Shown here: piece by piece, positions 41,882-48,968 of the stretch | Layout: each line of letters begins with the position of its first letter | Position numbering within the stretch: the first letter of the stretch is position 1 | Origin: Alphaproteobacteria bacterium | Lineage (GTDB): Bacteria > Pseudomonadota > Alphaproteobacteria > CAAHEQ01 > UBA3637 | Reading direction: 5' to 3' | Assembly: GCA_017533325.1 (NCBI GenBank) | Contig: JAFXIF010000003.1 | Location: 1 to 48,968, forward strand | DNA length: 48,968 bases | Notes under the pieces: model-generated | Told to the model about the DNA's origin: nothing | The model's input: only the letters and a program-made list of their open reading frames with translations | Database searches by the model: none | Position numbers and translations under genes: made by a program

Positions 41882-43677
41882 TTTTCTTTTATATTGGGTT
41901 GAAATCCAACTGTTAACTCATTGTTTTTGCATGATGTTTTCTTTTCAAAAGACACATCCTCACAAAGCCCTTTCTCTTTAAACTTTATGGTTAAATAAAC
42001 CAAATCCCGGCCTGTTTTTTTATCATTAATAATTAAAGGATATAAATCTTCATTCGGCAAAGAAATTTCAACATCAGACGGTATATCACCACCTTTTAAT
42101 AAAGCGACTTCAATGCCCTTGCATTCATACATAAAATCAATTTTTTCATTTTCCAATTCATTTAAGCAATAAACATAATTTTGAGAAGCAATTTTTTGCG
42201 CTGCCTGAATAATATTTTCAACTTGCCAAGCGGTTTTGATTTTTTTAATTATCGGACCCAGGATATAAACAGAATCAAAAACATCTGTCATATTTGTTAT
42301 ATAAAAATCAACAGATTCTCTCATTTGGCTTTGAGCATATTTTAAAACCCCATAAAAGTCAGCTTCATTTATTCCCATTCCCGCTTTTTCATTTACCAAA
42401 ACTTCATCTGATTCATTAAAAGAAATCTTCACTTCTCTCCCATTTTGTTGAAAAAGAATGATATCCCCTTTTACCCATAAATCCATTAATTTTGGATTTT
42501 GAGAGGCCTGCTTTAACTGATTTACGGAAATATTATCTTTAAACTTTAAGTTGGCTAAAACTTTTTTGTTACCGTCTTTATCATAAATTGCCAAATTCTT
42601 AATTTCCAAACCGGATAACAACTCTGATTTTTCGTTATCGGTTATAAAATTCTTTGGATTTTTCAATAAATTTGAAACAAACAAATTCAATTTTGAAAGC
42701 ATGTTCAAAGAATTAATGTTTTTAAACTCGCCCTCGATAAAATGAGTTGTGTTTTTTGGATACTTTAAATCAATAAAAAGAGAGTCATTTAAAAATGAAA
42801 CCTCAATCGCCTTTTCTTTATTTTTTGATAACAAAGTTAATTTACTTGGCTTTGTCAGGCCTTTTTTCGAATTTAATTCCCCCTCAAAAGAAAGAACCGG
42901 CTCGCCATTCATATTCGGCAAAGAAAATCCTTTTAAACTATATTCATTTTCGCCCACATTCCAAATTTCATTTTTTAAAAAATTAAAAGGCGACTCAAGA
43001 AAATTTGAAAGATAACTTTCAACAAAGTCAAAAGAAAATGTTATTTTTTTATCCTGTTCAAATTGGTAAGAAATATCCATTTGATGAACATCCTTATTTA
43101 ATTGAAACAAAATATTTTTAACAACGGGAACACTTGAATCAAACAACGGCATAAGGTTGGCGCTTGGCATATAAGAAAGCGTTGTTTTTTCCGTTAAAAT
43201 CGGAAAAGAAAGCCCCCCTCCTAAAAAATAAGAGCCAAAATCATCCATATATGAAGCTTTTGAAAAAGATAAACATTTATAAAGCTCTTCTCTTTTTTCT
43301 TTTACCGGTTCAACCAAATATGCCGTAAAAGTTTTAAACACATCCATTCCGGAGCAAGTTAATTCCCCTTTTGCAAAATTTTTATGCCTGTCCTGGGCTG
43401 AAAATTTATTATCAACCGTAAAAACCCCTTCAAACCCTGTTGAGGCAAATGTATCCGCTAAACGTCCTTCTTTTATATAAGCATATAGTTTTTCCCGATT
43501 ATGAAAAGCTTCTAATTTCCCGTCCTCAACACCGGATAAATCATCAAATTTAACCTGCTGTTCATTCACACGATAAATCACAAACGGTTCATCCGAAATA
43601 CCGGATTTAGAATTAGCAACTGATTGAAAAGAAAATAAAAAACAAGCTATCGGAAATAAAAAAAGATTTGTTTTCAT
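41878..43677 (-). CDS. Secreted 599-aa protein, function unknown
   Basis: A signal peptide (about residues 1-21, ending QSVANS) is followed by a long chain of alternating beta-type stretches and few Cys, mostly near the N- and C-termini (ELTCSG, YKCLSF, YVCLN-like YVYCLNELE, GLCEDV and SCKNN). No family recognised. Periplasmic or outer-membrane location is inferred from the signal. ATG at 43677 has AAGGAA upstream. Its stop overlaps the convergent lipoprotein gene by 4 bp and no terminator lies between, so the two transcripts must overlap. Confidence 0.8.
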   Translation of the reverse strand: MKTNLFLFPIACFLFSFQSVANSKSGISDEPFVIYRVNEQQVKFDDLSGVEDGKLEAFHNREKLYAYIKEGRLADTFASTGFEGVFTVDNKFSAQDRHKNFAKGELTCSGMDVFKTFTAYLVEPVKEKREELYKCLSFSKASYMDDFGSYFLGGGLSFPILTEKTTLSYMPSANLMPLFDSSVPVVKNILFQLNKDVHQMDISYQFEQDKKITFSFDFVESYLSNFLESPFNFLKNEIWNVGENEYSLKGFSLPNMNGEPVLSFEGELNSKKGLTKPSKLTLLSKNKEKAIEVSFLNDSLFIDLKYPKNTTHFIEGEFKNINSLNMLSKLNLFVSNLLKNPKNFITDNEKSELLSGLEIKNLAIYDKDGNKKVLANLKFKDNISVNQLKQASQNPKLMDLWVKGDIILFQQNGREVKISFNESDEVLVNEKAGMGINEADFYGVLKYAQSQMRESVDFYITNMTDVFDSVYILGPIIKKIKTAWQVENIIQAAQKIASQNYVYCLNELENEKIDFMYECKGIEVALLKGGDIPSDVEISLPNEDLYPLIINDKKTGRDLVYLTIKFKEKGLCEDVSFEKKTSCKNNELTVGFQPNIKEN

Positions 43678-43745
43678 GTAGGGTTCCTTTGCGTCTTTCT
43701 TTCATACTTGCAAAAAGAAAAGAAAAAGTCAACCACAACAAAAAA

Positions 43746-44339
43746 TTATTTTAAGGACTCAATACCTTGAAATAAAATTGCTTGCATTCCCAATGACCGA
43801 GCAGCCTCAATGTTTTCAATGGAATCATCAATCAAACACATATTTTGAAAAGGCGTTTTAACAATATTTTTCGCATAAACAAAAAAATCTTCATCCGGTT
43901 TTGCCACTCCTAAATTTGATGAAGTGAAAACATTTTCAAAAACCGCTCTCCATTGAGGTAAATGAGCCCAAAGATAATCCATTCTGATATAGGGTTGATT
44001 CGAAGCGATATGAAAAGAATGGCCCTCTTCTTTTTTATTTAAAATCCATTGCCATACCTCTTCTTTAATTTTCATATCTTTGCTCAACCAATAATTTAAA
44101 AATTCTTCAGAAGTCATTGAAATTTTATATTTTTTCAAAAAAGGATCAATAAATCTTGTTAAATTGCGCGAACGATATAAAGAAATCAAAAATGCCCCTT
44201 GAAAAAGATCATTTAAAACAGTAACCGGCAAATTAAAATCTTTTTCAAAATCTTTTGTCCATTGATAATGAACTTGCCCGTTTTCATCAAAATGGTAAGT
44301 ATCCAATAATGTGTTATCCAAATCCATCAAATAGTGCAT
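43746..44339 (-). CDS. HAD-superfamily phosphatase
   Basis: All four HAD motifs are visible: DLDNT with Asp6 and Asp8, the Ser of IASNQ (motif II), Lys in GVAKPD (motif III) and the Asp pair in CLIDDS (motif IV). The cap is a small helical domain between motifs I and II, as in subfamily I. The length of 197 aa fits phosphoglycolate-phosphatase-like or pyrimidine-nucleotidase-like enzymes; the substrate is unknown. ATG has AAGGAG seven or more bases upstream. Confidence 0.85.
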   Translation of the reverse strand: MHYLMDLDNTLLDTYHFDENGQVHYQWTKDFEKDFNLPVTVLNDLFQGAFLISLYRSRNLTRFIDPFLKKYKISMTSEEFLNYWLSKDMKIKEEVWQWILNKKEEGHSFHIASNQPYIRMDYLWAHLPQWRAVFENVFTSSNLGVAKPDEDFFVYAKNIVKTPFQNMCLIDDSIENIEAARSLGMQAILFQGIESLK

Positions 44340-44442
44340 TTCATTAACTCCTTTTTATTAAATTATAAGGAAAAAGAAGCATATTTGTCAACAAATTAAC
44401 ACAAGTTAAGCTCTTGTTTGATATGTTTTAAATTGTTACTTT

Positions 44443-44523
44443 TTATAATTTGATAATTAATTTGTTATTTTGAATCAACATCAAGTGAACACCGATATAG
44501 GGCGTTTGATGAATATCTTGCAT
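44443..44523 (-). pseudogene. Possible remnant of a NUDIX hydrolase gene
   Basis: A 26-codon frame starts with ATG behind AGAGGAAG, 11 bp after the stop of the lipoprotein gene. Its end, YIGVHLMLIQNNKLIIKL, reads like the first beta strands of a NUDIX domain, but a stop follows before any NUDIX box and no such box is seen further on in any frame. It is probably the left-over start of a deleted gene; a real micro-peptide is the alternative. Confidence 0.4.
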
Positions 44524-44534
44524 TTATCTTCCTC

Positions 44535-44921
44535 TTAATAAGCTAAACACTCAGCGCCTTCAAACTTCCATTGTCGAATGTAACCTTCATCAATGATGAA
44601 AATAGTTGTGCATCCTTTTGAAACCGTTGCTGTTTTTTCATCAAAAACGGATTGTTCCAAAGCCATTCTGGGCATACGTTTAATCACATTACCTTCAGAT
44701 ACTTTTTTCATTTTATTTTTGATGTAAACAACATAATTAATCCCCTCTTTTTGATAATCATAAGAAGGATTTCCCCAAACGGAAACTAAATCTTTTTTTT
44801 CTTTTTTGAGCCATAAATTTAAAACATTTTGATATTTTTTTGAATCCGGTTCTTCTTGCACCGGTTTAGTGGCACATGAACCCAACATTAAACTCATTAA
44901 AATAACGGGTAATAATTTCAT
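44535..44921 (-). CDS. Small lipoprotein, function unknown
   Basis: The lipobox LGSC gives an acylated Cys at residue 16. The mature part contains NLWLKKEKKDLVSVWGNPSY, a pattern seen in small envelope proteins of the SmpA/OmlA-like kind (a helix followed by WG-x-P), then beta strands and a C-terminal Cys pair (GCTTIF, AECLAY) likely bonded. I chose the second ATG (44921) since GGAG lies nine bases before it; the first ATG touches the GGAG. Function unknown. Confidence 0.75.
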   Translation of the reverse strand: MKLLPVILMSLMLGSCATKPVQEEPDSKKYQNVLNLWLKKEKKDLVSVWGNPSYDYQKEGINYVVYIKNKMKKVSEGNVIKRMPRMALEQSVFDEKTATVSKGCTTIFIIDEGYIRQWKFEGAECLAY

Positions 44922-45033
44922 ATTTTGCATCTCCTTGCTTCAATTTTTCATTTTTTTTATTTTTTTGCAAGAAAAATTTGTTTTTTAATCAAAATTCAGC
45001 TATCCTATAAAAAAAAAGAAAAGGAGAATAAAC

Positions 45034-45402
45034 ATGAAAAAAATATTTTTATCCATTATCGCGTTGCTTTCACTTTCAGCTTGTCAATCAAATCCTTATG
45101 CTTTGGATAATGCGGTTTATCATTATCAGCTGAACGGCACCCCTATTTCAATTTCCTTTGATGATAAAGAACATCGTTTTTCAGGAAAAGTCGTCAACAA
45201 TTATTTCGGAACATACGAACAAAACGAAGGCGCCGTCACTTTGCACCCGCTTGGCGCAACAATGATGATGGGTCCTGAAAATGCCATGAGAGCTGAACAA
45301 GAATGGATGCAAGTATTGTTAAATGTCAAAACCATTCAACAAACAGAACAAGGCCTTATTTTCACCTTAAAGAACGGTCAAAGAATGATGCTTGTCAAAT
45401 AA
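45034..45402 (+). CDS. META-domain (HslJ-like) lipoprotein
   Basis: The lipobox LSAC places the acylated Cys at residue 17. The mature 105 residues fit the META fold: ISFDDKEHRFSGKVVNNYFG, a LHPLGATMMMG segment (family T-x-M), EQEWMQVLLNVKTIQQTEQG and LIFTLKNGQRMMLV. Proteins with this domain occur as small envelope lipoproteins; HslJ is linked to novobiocin resistance in E. coli. AAGGAG precedes the ATG and a terminator follows, so it is a single-gene unit. Confidence 0.78.
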   Translation: MKKIFLSIIALLSLSACQSNPYALDNAVYHYQLNGTPISISFDDKEHRFSGKVVNNYFGTYEQNEGAVTLHPLGATMMMGPENAMRAEQEWMQVLLNVKTIQQTEQGLIFTLKNGQRMMLVK

Positions 45403-45421
45403 GATAAGTTTATAAAAAACA

Positions 45422-45455
45422 CAAAAAAAGTGAGTCAAAAGACCCGCTTTTTTTA
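45422..45455 (+). terminator. Terminator of the META lipoprotein gene
   Basis: AGTGAGTC (45429-45436) / GACCCGCT (45441-45448) with one mismatch, a four-A loop and seven T residues. Confidence 0.7.
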
Positions 45456-45507
45456 TATCCTAGAATTTGACCTCTTAGGTTCGTGGAATAAATAATAAGA
45501 CAGATAA

Positions 45508-45524
45508 CCTTTTTAATTAAAAGG
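45508..45524. repeat. Short palindrome CCTTTT/AAAAGG
   Basis: A six-base-pair inverted repeat with a 5-base A+T centre, the first of several dyads in the 524-bp gene-free spacer 45403-45926. Confidence 0.4.
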
Positions 45525-45627
45525 AAAAATGCAAAACTTTTTCCCCATTAAAAGTGTCCATATTTATTTCAAAAAATTTTCTCACTTTATTTTTTTTAAC
45601 GGTCATTTTAAGTAGCTAAAATCAAGA

Positions 45628-45695
45628 CTAGCCCCCCCATTAAAAGCTTTCTTTTGTTTATTTTAGCAGATTCAAAGCTTTTAATAGGAAGCTAG
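45628..45695. repeat. Large inverted repeat in the spacer
   Basis: A perfect 12-bp pair ATTAAAAGCTTT (45639-45650) / AAAGCTTTTAAT (45674-45685) lies inside an outer CTAGC (45628-45632) / GCTAG (45691-45695) pair. The left arm includes seven C in a row. The sequence CCCCATTAAAAG of the left arm also occurs as a direct repeat at 45543-45554. Confidence 0.65.
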
Positions 45696-45797
45696 AATGT
45701 TCCTTTTCACCATTTTTTTAAAAACGAACTTCCAAAATGCGGGATATAAACAGATAGTAAAATATTTTTTTAGGGGGTTCTCGCTGTTATGTGATGC

Positions 45798-45912
45798 GTT
45801 AAAATAAGGATGATAAGGCAGACAATAAAGATGAAACCGCCAAGTGCAGTGTATAGCTCATACATAAACTTGACGGTTTCGCTTTAGGGTCGCCTTAGGG
45901 CCTTATTTTAAC
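45798..45912. repeat. Three-level nested inverted repeat 3' of the autotransporter gene
   Basis: Outer pair GTTAAAATAAGG (45798-45809) / CCTTATTTTAAC (45901-45912), perfect. Middle pair GAAACCGCCAAGT (45833-45845) / ACTTGACGGTTTC (45868-45880), one mismatch. Inner pair TGTAT (45850-45854) / ATACA (45860-45864). It starts 15 bp past the autotransporter stop and may form the 3' end of that mRNA, a small RNA, or a small element. Confidence 0.65.
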
Positions 45913-45926
45913 ATAAGGCGCGAATG

Positions 45927-48563
45927 CTAAAACTTCATTTCTAGCTTGAGCATGCCCGAATGATCTGCGTATTCCTTGCGGAATGTGCCGGAATATTCAA
46001 GCTTCAATGTTGTTCTTTCGCCAAGGCCTGCTTCAACCCCAAGAGAAACTCCCGTGCTTAAGCGATCAAGCGCTTCGCCGTTGACGGTGTAACTGGCGCC
46101 ATTGGCAAGGGTGTTAAGAGCTGACACATCATCAGAGATAATATCATATCCAACCGTTACCCCTGCTGTTGGGCGGATAGCTCCCATATCCCAAGTGCCT
46201 TTAACACCGACTAAGGCTGTCAAATAATCGCTCCGAGTTCCGCTAACCGTTGTCCCCAAAGTATCGGTATAGCCCTCTTGTTTGACCGACAAGTAGCGCA
46301 TACCCACTTCCGGCGTGATGATAGCGTTTTCAAGCTTGATATCATAACCTGTCATCACTTGAGCGCCCCAAGAGTCAACATCGTAAGTGGCTTTGCCCAT
46401 ACTTGAGAGGATTTGTTTTTCCTCTTCGTATTCGCCTCTTGAGAACGTTGCAAGACCACTGACCCACCAAGCGTTTGGTTGATAGTGCGCTGAGATAAAG
46501 CCTGTGTTCGTGTCAACTTCCGTTCGGCGCAAATCTTCTTTTGCCGTTGTTTGACTGGTTGCATACCCAACGCCCAAGGTTAAAGCTTCTGTTACTTCAC
46601 TTTGAACGCCAAGGACGGCGCCTTTTGAACGAGCCCTAAAGCCCTCGCCCATGCTTGATTTCGTCCGATCATAAAGCCCTTTGATATAGACTTTTGCGCG
46701 TGGATCCGTGTCGCCACCCGAATGACCGAACTCAGCTTCTTTTTCCATTGCCATTTGAGAAATTACCCTCGTTAACTCATTAAAATGGTTAAGAGCTAAG
46801 GATGCTGATACTGGTTGTTCACTTGTTCCAACAGCTTTTAAGGCTTTCTTGGCTTTTGTAATTTCTCTTTGATCAGTGGATTGTAATATTTTTAAAAGTG
46901 AACTTTTGGCTTCTTCAAATAGTTCATTTTGAGCTAAAGTATCATTTGATTGATTAATAGCATTAAATATTTCTTGTTCGTGAGAATTAAAAGAAATAGA
47001 GCTTGATTTATTTGTATCTTCGGCTTTTACAAATATTTTTCCATTTTCCTGTAATATGAAATCATATAACAAGTTTTCTGTGATTATATCAATAGAGCTT
47101 ATTTTGCTAATATTATCACTGATAATAAAGTCATATTCTCCAGTTTTTAATTCTTCTGGGACTATAATATCTAATTTATTTCCAGTTCCAAAAGAAACAG
47201 AATTGGCTTCAATTGTTGAAGTATTGAGAATAATTTTTAATAAAACATTATTTCCAAAAGAAATGGAGCCATCAACTTGTATTCCTTTGTTTTCAAGTAT
47301 AACCTCGCTATTATCTTCAATTTTTATATCATTTAAAACATGAATAGAGGCATTTCCATGCGTTTTAAATAATGTATTGTTTCCCATATAAATGGATTCA
47401 ATATTCATTTGATTATCTGTGAAAGATTTTAATGTTAAAGACCCGTTTAAAATTTCAATTTTTTTTGCAGAGGCATCTGTCATTGTTAAATGTGTTAAAG
47501 TTGAGCTTCCTTTTTGAATATCCCATGATTCATTAGAGGTTGTTTTGTTGGGGATAAATGTTCCTAAAGCATTATTTCCATAAATATTATTTACAGAAAC
47601 GTTTTCAATGTTCAATATAGTTGAAGAAACGCCTGATTGCATGTTGATTTTATCTACTTCAGGATAATCAATGCCAATTAATCCTCCGGCATAAATATCA
47701 GAAGCAAAATTGCCACCAGAAATATTTATTGTAGATTTTTCCACTTGAGAAACTATTTTGTTTTCATTAGTTATATCATTGCTAAACTCGTATCCAGTTA
47801 CTAAAACACTTCCACCAGCATAAATATTTTGGTTAAACTGGCCCCCAGATATATTTATGGTTGCATTTTTTATAGAATCAACTAAATCAACATGTTGATC
47901 GCAATAAGCTTTTAAAATGCTACCTCCATGTATAAATGAATCAAAAGTTCCATTTGTTATTGTTAAAGTTGCATTATTAATCTCAAAATCAATTTTAGGT
48001 GCATATGAAACATTATAACCCCTGTCTTTTATATAGTTCCCAGGGGTAACAACATTGTTATATGCTTCTGTGGCTCGTCCCCATTCATCATCAAGAGGAT
48101 AATCATCGTTATATATTCCGCCATTAATAACCAAATTTGTTTCTTCTGTAATTATTTTTAAACGAGTATTATCTGGAACAGGATTAGATTTAAAGCCATT
48201 TGCATGTCGGCTTCCGCCAACAACTTCGCCTGAAACTGTAACATTATTTAAATTAGTGTTTATAGAGTCAAATTCATAAGTAAAATCACCCGTAGCATAA
48301 CTTTGTGTAAATTGAGTATAATTACCACCAATAATTCGACCATAATTTGCATTGTCTGATACATTTAATGTGATGGATGTTTTTGATTCATCTACATCTG
48401 TGACTGCCCCATTAATACCACCATAGAGATTAGCCGCATATAATTTTGAAGAGCTAAAAAATAAAGCGCTTAAAATTGCTAAATTTATAAGCATACATTT
48501 CTTTAAAATGTTTAAATATCGTTTTTTAAGTTCTTTGAGAGTGGTGCGTGATGAATGAAACAT
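45927..48563 (-). CDS. Type V autotransporter with beta-helical passenger
   Basis: A long N-terminal leader (about 43 residues, basic then hydrophobic, ending SKLYAA) is followed by a passenger of about 550 residues. The passenger repeats a motif of the form I-N-I-S-G-G-x-F-x-x-x-I-Y-A-G-G (for instance INISGGQFNQNIYAGG and NISGGNFASDIYAGG), typical of right-handed beta-helices. The last 280 residues are the autotransporter barrel, with GVQSEVTEALTLGVGYATSQ, AHYQPNAWWVSGLATFSRGEY and the terminal LKLEMKF. The barrel-coding part is visibly richer in G+C than the passenger. GGAGG lies 7 bases before the ATG. It is probably an adhesin or surface protein; the ligand is unknown. Confidence 0.9.
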   Translation of the reverse strand: MFHSSRTTLKELKKRYLNILKKCMLINLAILSALFFSSSKLYAANLYGGINGAVTDVDESKTSITLNVSDNANYGRIIGGNYTQFTQSYATGDFTYEFDSINTNLNNVTVSGEVVGGSRHANGFKSNPVPDNTRLKIITEETNLVINGGIYNDDYPLDDEWGRATEAYNNVVTPGNYIKDRGYNVSYAPKIDFEINNATLTITNGTFDSFIHGGSILKAYCDQHVDLVDSIKNATINISGGQFNQNIYAGGSVLVTGYEFSNDITNENKIVSQVEKSTINISGGNFASDIYAGGLIGIDYPEVDKINMQSGVSSTILNIENVSVNNIYGNNALGTFIPNKTTSNESWDIQKGSSTLTHLTMTDASAKKIEILNGSLTLKSFTDNQMNIESIYMGNNTLFKTHGNASIHVLNDIKIEDNSEVILENKGIQVDGSISFGNNVLLKIILNTSTIEANSVSFGTGNKLDIIVPEELKTGEYDFIISDNISKISSIDIITENLLYDFILQENGKIFVKAEDTNKSSSISFNSHEQEIFNAINQSNDTLAQNELFEEAKSSLLKILQSTDQREITKAKKALKAVGTSEQPVSASLALNHFNELTRVISQMAMEKEAEFGHSGGDTDPRAKVYIKGLYDRTKSSMGEGFRARSKGAVLGVQSEVTEALTLGVGYATSQTTAKEDLRRTEVDTNTGFISAHYQPNAWWVSGLATFSRGEYEEEKQILSSMGKATYDVDSWGAQVMTGYDIKLENAIITPEVGMRYLSVKQEGYTDTLGTTVSGTRSDYLTALVGVKGTWDMGAIRPTAGVTVGYDIISDDVSALNTLANGASYTVNGEALDRLSTGVSLGVEAGLGERTTLKLEYSGTFRKEYADHSGMLKLEMKF

Positions 48564-48639
48564 GGTATGCCTCCAAAAAAATAAACGAATTTAAGTTACA
48601 TATCAAAATCCTTTTGTTAACTGTGGCGGAAAAGTAAAA

Positions 48640-48968
48640 GTCGGAAATCTAACGGTCGTTAGATTTGCCGGCTTTTTGGCATAAAAATGAGGCTAAAAAA
48701 ATGACTATTTTTTGCTGATTTTTGACCGGTTTTTTTGTAACAAAAAACATAAAATTTTATCTTTTTTCACTTTTTTATGCAATTTTTTGATAAAAAATAA
48801 TCGTTTAAAATCAAAGCTCTAAAAGAAAATATAAAAAAATCATCAATTTTTTTTGAAAAATTTTGGACACGAAAATTCAAACCCATGGTATAATAAAAGT
48901 ATGGAAAGGAAAAAGTTCGGCAAATCAAACGACCGTTAAATTTCCGACCCCAAAATTTAAAATAACTA
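48640..48968. mobile_element. Second copy of the MITE-like element, inverted and incomplete
   Basis: This stretch matches the reverse complement of bases 1-363 over its whole length with scattered differences. It lacks the outer 27 bases at its left end, where the sequence changes abruptly next to GTCGG, and the last 7 bases at its right end, where the window stops. The TAACGGTCGTTA dyad and the extended -10 (48886-48894) are kept. Its inner edge is about 77 bp upstream of the autotransporter start codon. Confidence 0.85.

Noticed and set aside
45403..45926. CRISPR array in the repeat-rich spacer
   Set aside because: Repeats are inverted and of different sequence; there is no regular repeat-spacer pattern and no cas gene.
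1..48968. Window as a complete circular plasmid or phage
   Set aside because: The two ends are inverted copies, not a direct overlap, and the gene content is chromosomal housekeeping.

Overview
The window looks like chromosomal DNA of an A+T-rich, Gram-negative alphaproteobacterium, probably host-associated. Three things point this way: a cdsA-rseP-bamA-skp-lpxD-fabZ-lpxA-lpxI-lpxB operon, the use of LpxI rather than LpxH, and waaA-lpxK plus psd-pssA gene pairs of alphaproteobacterial type. Taxonomy is an inference from gene content and order; no 16S rRNA gene is present.

Layout. (1) 1-363: a complete small element with 57-bp terminal inverted repeats and no transposase. An inverted, incomplete copy closes the window at 48640-48968, so both window ends lie in the same repeat. 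(2) 381-637: tRNA-His on the minus strand with its terminator, a G+C-rich patch and a second, decayed copy of the tRNA 3' end. (3) 728-3760: an unrecognised 1010-aa protein. (4) 3895-15066, minus strand: a long envelope operon for CDP-diacylglycerol, RseP, BamA, the Skp-like chaperone, lipid A synthesis and finally a short-form DXS. (5) 15254-23543, plus strand: ftsK, lolA, three unrecognised genes, rlmE, an m5C methyltransferase and a GT52-type glycosyltransferase with a near-consensus promoter. (6) 23615-26059, minus strand: a membrane-anchored DsbA-like protein with a Cys-rich N-terminus and a FadL-type porin with an operator-like upstream region. (7) 26284-28275: a Ca2+/Na+ antiporter and an MnmA-like thiouridylase lacking one catalytic Cys. 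(8) 28312-30867: the most unusual block. An HNH-like protein, a 93-aa protein and a divergent 303-aa protein appear to share a small integrase-core-like helical module, and a run of hairpins follows. (9) 30881-35187: gpmI, trhP, a DUF2934 protein with a histone-like tail, and an orphan winged-helix regulator. (10) 35276-40327: waaA, lpxK, an LpxL-type acyltransferase, tRNA-Leu, psd and pssA. (11) 40343-45402: small secreted proteins and lipoproteins, a trmJ that appears frameshifted into two ORFs, a HAD phosphatase and a NUDIX remnant. (12) 45403-48563: a palindrome-rich spacer and a large autotransporter whose barrel and passenger differ in base composition.

Functionally, most of the window builds the cell envelope. 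LpxA, LpxD, LpxI, LpxB, LpxK, WaaA and the LpxL-type enzyme make and decorate lipid A; LpxC is not here. FabZ supplies acyl chains. CdsA, PssA and Psd make phosphatidylethanolamine. BamA, Skp and LolA assemble the outer membrane, where the FadL-type porin and the autotransporter would sit. A second theme is RNA modification: RlmE, an RsmB-like enzyme, MnmA-like, TrhP and TrmJ. Start codons were chosen by Shine-Dalgarno position where the longest reading frame began at a TTG without one (lpxB, psd, the 285-aa gene). I could run no search, so family calls rest on motifs and gene order.
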